Shown here: positions 59,305 to 64,000 of the stretch, one piece after another
How positions within the stretch are numbered: the stretch's first letter is position 1
How the letters are laid out: each line of letters begins with the position of its first letter
Assembly (NCBI GenBank): GCA_020081605.1
Contig: JAHREC010000013.1
Location: forward strand, 1,612,001-1,676,000
DNA: 64,000 nt
Source: Albifimbria verrucaria
Taxonomy: Eukaryota; Ascomycota; Sordariomycetes; Hypocreales; Stachybotryaceae
Direction: 5' to 3'
Notes under the pieces: generated by a model
Seen by the model: the letters and a program-made list of their open reading frames with translations, nothing else
Told to the model about the DNA's origin: nothing
Databases searched by the model: none
Program-made: the position numbers and the translations under genes

Positions 59305-60424
59305 CGGAGATGCACACACGAATTGGGTAAGGCCAAAATAGCTTAAGTGCTCGCTGGTCGAGCTAACCGCAAGAGGAGGCAAGACCACAGACAGGGAAAA
59401 GACGTAAGCGGGTCGCCCACCCACCCTGCTGTGACGCCCCAAACATGCCCTGCCTCAGCAACGCCGCACCCGAGACGGAGCCGTGTCTGAAGACCGGCCT
59501 CCTGCGACCAACACTGTCGCTGCCTGTGTATCAGGCCCGTATCGCGGGCCAACGGGGGCTCACGGGGGCTAGGAGGAGGAGGGTATCATCCGAAAGCACT
59601 GCCATGGAGACGGATCGAGAAAGAAAATAGCAGGATAAAAAAACAGAACAAGGAATTTGCGCGTACGTGCACGCCTCAGCAAGCGGTGAACCCCAACGTT
59701 CTTGACAGATGATGGCCCTTTCGGACGGCCCAAAGTTGAGGCTTGCCGGGGGTTCGGTCATGGGAGACTGGACGAGACCAGCAGAGGATGAGGGGCGGGG
59801 ACGGGTGGAGGTTTGCGTCGTCTGTCGTTCGGAGAATATTGTTCTTAAAAATCATTTCATGGGCATCAATTGGTCCAAAACCCGATAGTTGCCAATCTAC
59901 ATATTAATCACGCTCGTAGTAGGGCCTTGGCTTTCACACTGGCGGTATAACCCCTCCGTTCGCATCGCTTGGAGGCTGGGGGAAGGAAGATGAAGAATCG
60001 AGCACAGCTGTCAAATGATATCGCTGGGCTGGGGATGCAGAGAGAGGTCACGCAGGTCAAAAAGCGTGTGGGGAGGGAGTTACGGGCGTTACCTCTTCAA
60101 CGGGCTGGGGTACCAGGTCCCCTCGCGTCTTTCCCGCAGGGCACACGTACTGTGTGCTACGGGCGAGGGTACCGAGGCTGGGGTGGAGTTCGCCAGGGGC
60201 TGCAGGGCGTCAGGGGCTGTCGATTGGCTTGGGCTCATCGTGTAACCGCCGACCAAGGCTCCAATCACGCGAAGCCTGTCAGTCAAGCCGAACCGCCAAG
60301 CACCTTAAGTCGACTCGTCCGACCTCTTCTGCGTCTGAATGGGCAAAGCTGTTGCAGGACGACCCCTGCTGGGGTGGTCCGTCCTCCCACCCTTGCCTGC
60401 TGCCCGCTGCTTAGCTGCCGTCGA

Positions 60425-60448
60425 TGCTGCTGCTGCTGCTGCTGCTGC
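60425..60448. repeat. (TGC)8 trinucleotide microsatellite
   Basis: Eight uninterrupted TGC units, followed by imperfect CTGCCG units. Not within a supported gene. Confidence 0.9.
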
Positions 60449-61797
60449 ATCCGCTGCCGCTGCCGTCGCTCTCTCGGCTTACAGACACACTACTGTGCTG
60501 TCCATGCTAGCACCACCACGACGACACCACCGCTGTCTCTCCCTCCGCGTGAGCGTGGTGTGACCGACATCCCAGGTGGCGTGGCCACGGACAAGGGCCC
60601 GGCCATGGCACTGCATGTGCATGGATCCATGGAGAGCAGCAAGCAAGCAAGCCAAAAATGCATCTGCATCATTGAGGGCATCCATCAATGGGCCGCTCAA
60701 TGGCCCGGCGCTTCCACATGTTCACTTTGTCGATAAATTCCTTAAAACTACTTTCCATTGCACGCCCCTCCTCCCGTTTGACCTCTTCCCTTTTTCTTCT
60801 TCATCCATCATCGCTTCTGCGTCTCGACTCCAGGTTTTTTCCCCGTCTTTCGAAACTCCAGGCCCTCTGACCCTGGACTTGCGACGAGACACCGCCCACA
60901 TAAGGGAAGATACTTCAGACTCGCGGGCCCCAGCTTCTGTCCCAAGCCTCGACAGACCCCGGCGCTCATCAGACACTACAAGCCGCAACCACAAACACAC
61001 CACCCACATAGCATACACTGGGCCCAAACCCACACTATCGTCGGCCTTGGAGATTCTGATACACTCAAACCTTCTCGTCTCCTCCCTTCCCCTCCAAACA
61101 CCACCCTGACCCGGTTCGAGACATGTCAATGCCGCTCGGATGCCATCATCAGCTACGCCTAGCCTAGTATTCGTCCCATGCATCGTCGTCCCAGGTCTGA
61201 GCCATCATCGTCTCATACCCTACCCTGTCCGGTAGCTCCTAGCAGAGGCTTCCTCTGATACACCAGCCCGGTCTGATCTTCGACAAGCCCGCGCCTCAAC
61301 CCTTCGGGGCCGCCTATTCGGCCGTCAGGCGCAGACGTGATATAGATTCGACCTCTCCCGCCCTCCTCCACCACCTATCCTTTCTCCCTCTCACCTCGGT
61401 CAGCTGGTCTTGATCTTTTCTTCCGCGGCCACCGCATTCGCTTCTCTTCTCGACAGTTGTTTATCTTCTGTCGACCCTTTCCTTATTCTTAATTAACGCC
61501 TTTATTTCCTTTCCCGCCCTTCTTTCCTTCTTGGCTCGATACCCACCGCAGGCTCGGTTTATCCATCTCACTCAACCACCTTACGCCACCGCCGGTCCTC
61601 TTTGACAGAGCCGACGTGTATTAATATTCCGTTTCTGGGTCCTGTCTTTATCGCCGGTGCACTAGAAGGCAAACGGGTTAAACCGACGACAACTGGAAGA
61701 ACAAGGTCGAACTTTCTGAGCTATCCGCAAGGAGTAAAAACGATTTCACGACTCGAGACAAAAAAAGAGCAAGGAAAACGTGTTACGACTATTCAAA

Positions 61798-62355
61798 ATG
61801 GGCAAACTCATCAAGAACCACTGGGCTCGGCTCATCATCATGACCGCCGCTACCTGTACGTCTCCTTACGGGATAACCATTCCCAACTTCATCCGTACTG
61901 ACTTGTCAACGCAGACCAAATCGGCGCCGCCATCCAGGGCTTCATTTGGCCCAAGATCTTCTGGGATTTCCTCACCAGGTCTCTTGACCCTGCTGTCAGG
62001 CCCATCCCTGTCCTGCAGTCCATCAACCTCGTCTTCGGCTTGTGGATGCTTGCTCTCGAATGGCCTCTTGGCTTCATCGCCGGCTCTTCCGTCCACCGTT
62101 CCCTCGAGTTCCGCCTGGCCATCCTCCCTCTCACCACCCTGGCAGCAGTGCTCATGTACCAGGCCACCAACCCTGCAATCTACTACATGATCGGTATGGT
62201 CGTGTACTTCTGGGCCTACAGTGAAGGCGAGGTGAGCACAACTCCCCGGAACACATCCATGTTGACCCCTATTTGCTAACCCGACCTGCCAGATTATTTG
62301 TGCCAAGCCATGGACTTTGCCCCAGCGTGGCAGAAGCGGCGGATCAAAGGCATAA
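61798..62355 (+). CDS. Small multi-pass membrane protein, DUF7727-like
   Basis: Exons are 61798-61855, 61915-62231 and 62293-62355 (introns of 59 and 61 nt); 145 aa, unbroken. It starts MGKLIKNHWARLIIMTAATY and continues GAAIQGFIWPKIFWDFLTR. Hydrophobic segments follow: INLVFGLWMLALEWPLGFIA, LAILPLTTLAAVLMY and AIYYMIGMVVYFWAYSEGE. This predicts about four membrane helices, with a short basic C-terminus. The pattern (N-terminal KNHWARL, WPK-FWDF, EWPL, YFWAY-EGE) matches a conserved fungal family I associate with DUF7727, whose function is unknown. The ATG at 61798 begins the conserved block and follows a long pyrimidine-rich leader. Confidence 0.8.
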
Positions 62356-64000
62356 GAGATGCCATCCAATTTACCACATGCCGCATCCTTAACGAAAAGA
62401 CTTATGTATTCTTGTTGCCGGGGTTTACGGCATGAGAAATGAACATTACTGCAGTCAAATGGGCTTGTATATAATGGACAAGACCAGATTAGACGAACAT
62501 GAAGAGATCAAGATCTCGACAATATTTGTCATATTATTCACGGCATCCAGCACACGGCGTTTACGAGTTTGAATTCTTACCATCCAGGGCTTCCTCACGG
62601 GAGAACCCTCACAGTTCTGCATATTTGCATGGACATACTCACCACAGGCCCGCGCCAAACAGGGGCGTTCAGGGTCAGGAATAGGGAAACAGGGCATGTA
62701 CTACAGACAGGGCGTTTTTCTGGTCTCACGCGGAGGAAGTAGGCAGGGCTTGGAAAAGCTCAGTTGGGGACAACCACGGTACCAAAGTGGACCGTTAGGA
62801 TAAACTATGCAAAGAAATGCTGAACGGGGCCAGCGGTTGCTGTTGAGACAGGTTTCGAGACACCAGAAACTTGGGCTGAAACTCCAACGTCAAAACTCGA
62901 GGCAAAGCTTGGACGCTTCTCTGGGACATCAGGGAATCTAGGTCTCTCCCCACATCAGACGAATTAGGCCGCTGGTATTTCATAGTTACCCAAATAATAG
63001 GAAAAAAGGTTAAACATTAGCACACACTTGCAAGTCAGCTCTCTTAGTCAAGCCTCAAGACTCCCCATGTTTCGCAATTCTCCTATCCCATCGTCTCATC
63101 GCATCGACCAGACCAAGAAAAACTCTAAAGGTTTGCTCATGTGAGAGCAATGACATCCCTCCCCCTCCCTCCCCTTTCTCGTCTCTTACTCTTCCATTGA
63201 AGCGCCCCAGTTTGCTGTCGCAGCCAGGGGTAGCGTGTTGGTGCTGCCGAAACACTGGAACTGTTAGATCGGCGGCAGTTGAGACGGAAGGGCCCCAAGC
63301 GACAGGGGTAAAGCACCTTTTGGTTCCAGCGCTAAAGAGAAAGCTCCCTTCTTCATGGGCGTGACCAAGCTTAATAAATAGCCCGTTGTCTTTGCGCCGA
63401 CTCATGCTAGTTTCTAGTTTTCCATCCCGGCTTTATAAACACAATGTGTAAATCAGAAGAAACAGCACAATCAGGCCGAAACAAATTTAAAACTACTTCT
63501 GGAAAATGACTCGTGAATTGAGTTGCTGAACGGTAGGACCCTGAGATCGATGGTCCAGGGCACGGATCCCATCACCTGTATTGTACCTGCCTGGTGGCTG
63601 CAGGGGCTGTCCAAAAAGGATCAGAGGTCACGATATGTCACGGTGAGGCCGATGGTTGCACTCTGTCGCCGTGACATAAACACATGGGATAAGCTCCAGG
63701 CGCTTCCGCCACAGCCCTGCCACTGCCGCATTCAAGGTCACCAGACTCGCACAAGGCCTGCAACCGTGGTGACGCATCTTACAAGAAGACGTGTGCGCGC
63801 AATGTCAGCACGGCACAGGCTTGGGCGCCTAATCAAACACATCATACCAACACAGCACAGGAAACATTGTTAGGCATATACAGAAGTCTTGATTGCAATG
63901 TTGCTATCGGGGAGATCTAGCTGCTAGCTAGCTTAATGCCCCCAGACCTTATCGCCCAATTCCGCCATAAAATGCAAACTGCCCATGTCCCCAATGCGAA
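62356..64000. other. Right-end region without a recognised gene
   Basis: About 1.6 kb downstream of the membrane-protein gene. I see no protein-like frame, tRNA or repeat. It may contain the 3' UTR and the flank of a gene beyond the window. Confidence 0.45.

Larger units (their letters stand above)
57540..61797. other. Gene-poor interval of about 4.3 kb
   Basis: No frame on either strand looks protein-coding. It holds a GCAGA/GCAAA repeat (59243-59304) and a (TGC)8 microsatellite (60425-60448). A strongly C/T-rich region lies at about 60770-61600, which is probably promoter and 5' leader of the downstream membrane-protein gene. The rest shows nothing I can interpret. Confidence 0.5.

Noticed and set aside
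1..64000. Secondary-metabolite or other biosynthetic gene cluster
   Set aside because: No polyketide synthase, NRPS, terpene cyclase, cluster P450 or pathway regulator is present. The genes are unlinked housekeeping functions.
1..64000. Transposon or retroelement copies
   Set aside because: No reverse transcriptase, transposase or long terminal repeat was recognised. The gene-poor stretches lack the long open or degraded frames expected of them.

Overview
The window is nuclear DNA of a filamentous ascomycete (Pezizomycotina, most likely a sordariomycete). The evidence is intron-containing genes with short GT-AG introns (mostly 49-82 nt, with CTAAC/CTAAT-like branch sequences), widely spaced genes on both strands, and protein families typical of that group: the fungal CSR/Skt5 chitin synthase regulator, a class IV chitin synthase and a DUF7730 protein. 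Nothing prokaryotic, viral or plasmid-like was seen. No tRNA or rRNA gene could be supported.

Layout, left to right. 1-84: first 28 codons of a GH20 beta-N-acetylhexosaminidase (-). 2754-4301: NAB2-type CCCH poly(A)-RNA-binding protein (+). 5112-7083: protoporphyrinogen oxidase HEM14 (+). 7596-11053: Mediator subunit MED14 (-). 12203-14141: glucose-6-phosphate dehydrogenase (-). 16430-17096: ribosomal protein eL33 (+). 17.1-22.6 kb: gene-poor. 22637-24059: Q/H-rich DUF2406-like protein (+). 24710-25161: V-ATPase assembly factor VMA21 (-). 25804-28883: Fun30-type SNF2 remodeller (+). 30359-31140: Myb/SANT protein (-). 31.1-35.7 kb: gene-poor. 35722-37058: DUF7730-like protein (+). 38034-40418: Skt5/CSR-type Sel1-repeat chitin synthase activator (-). 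40.4-47.0 kb: gene-free divergent spacer. 47038-50792: class IV chitin synthase (+). 51582-54733: polo-like kinase (-). 55648-56342: OPA3-like protein (+). 56895-57539: unrecognised two-exon gene (+). 61798-62355: small multi-pass membrane protein, DUF7727-like (+).

Most genes are unrelated housekeeping loci. The exception is chitin biology. The class IV chitin synthase and its likely activator lie divergently around a 6.6-kb spacer, and a chitin-degrading hexosaminidase begins at the left edge. In yeast the corresponding pair, Chs3 and Chs4/Skt5, act together.

A feature that cuts across the window is the reading-frame damage. At least ten conserved genes carry one or more single-base indels, mostly deletions in or next to short homopolymers, inside otherwise well-conserved coding sequence. 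Once these are counted, every such gene with a settled stop has a total coding length divisible by three. This looks like an incompletely polished assembly rather than real pseudogenes. Gene spans below run across such breaks, and each break is stated. I did not find a clearly new biological system.
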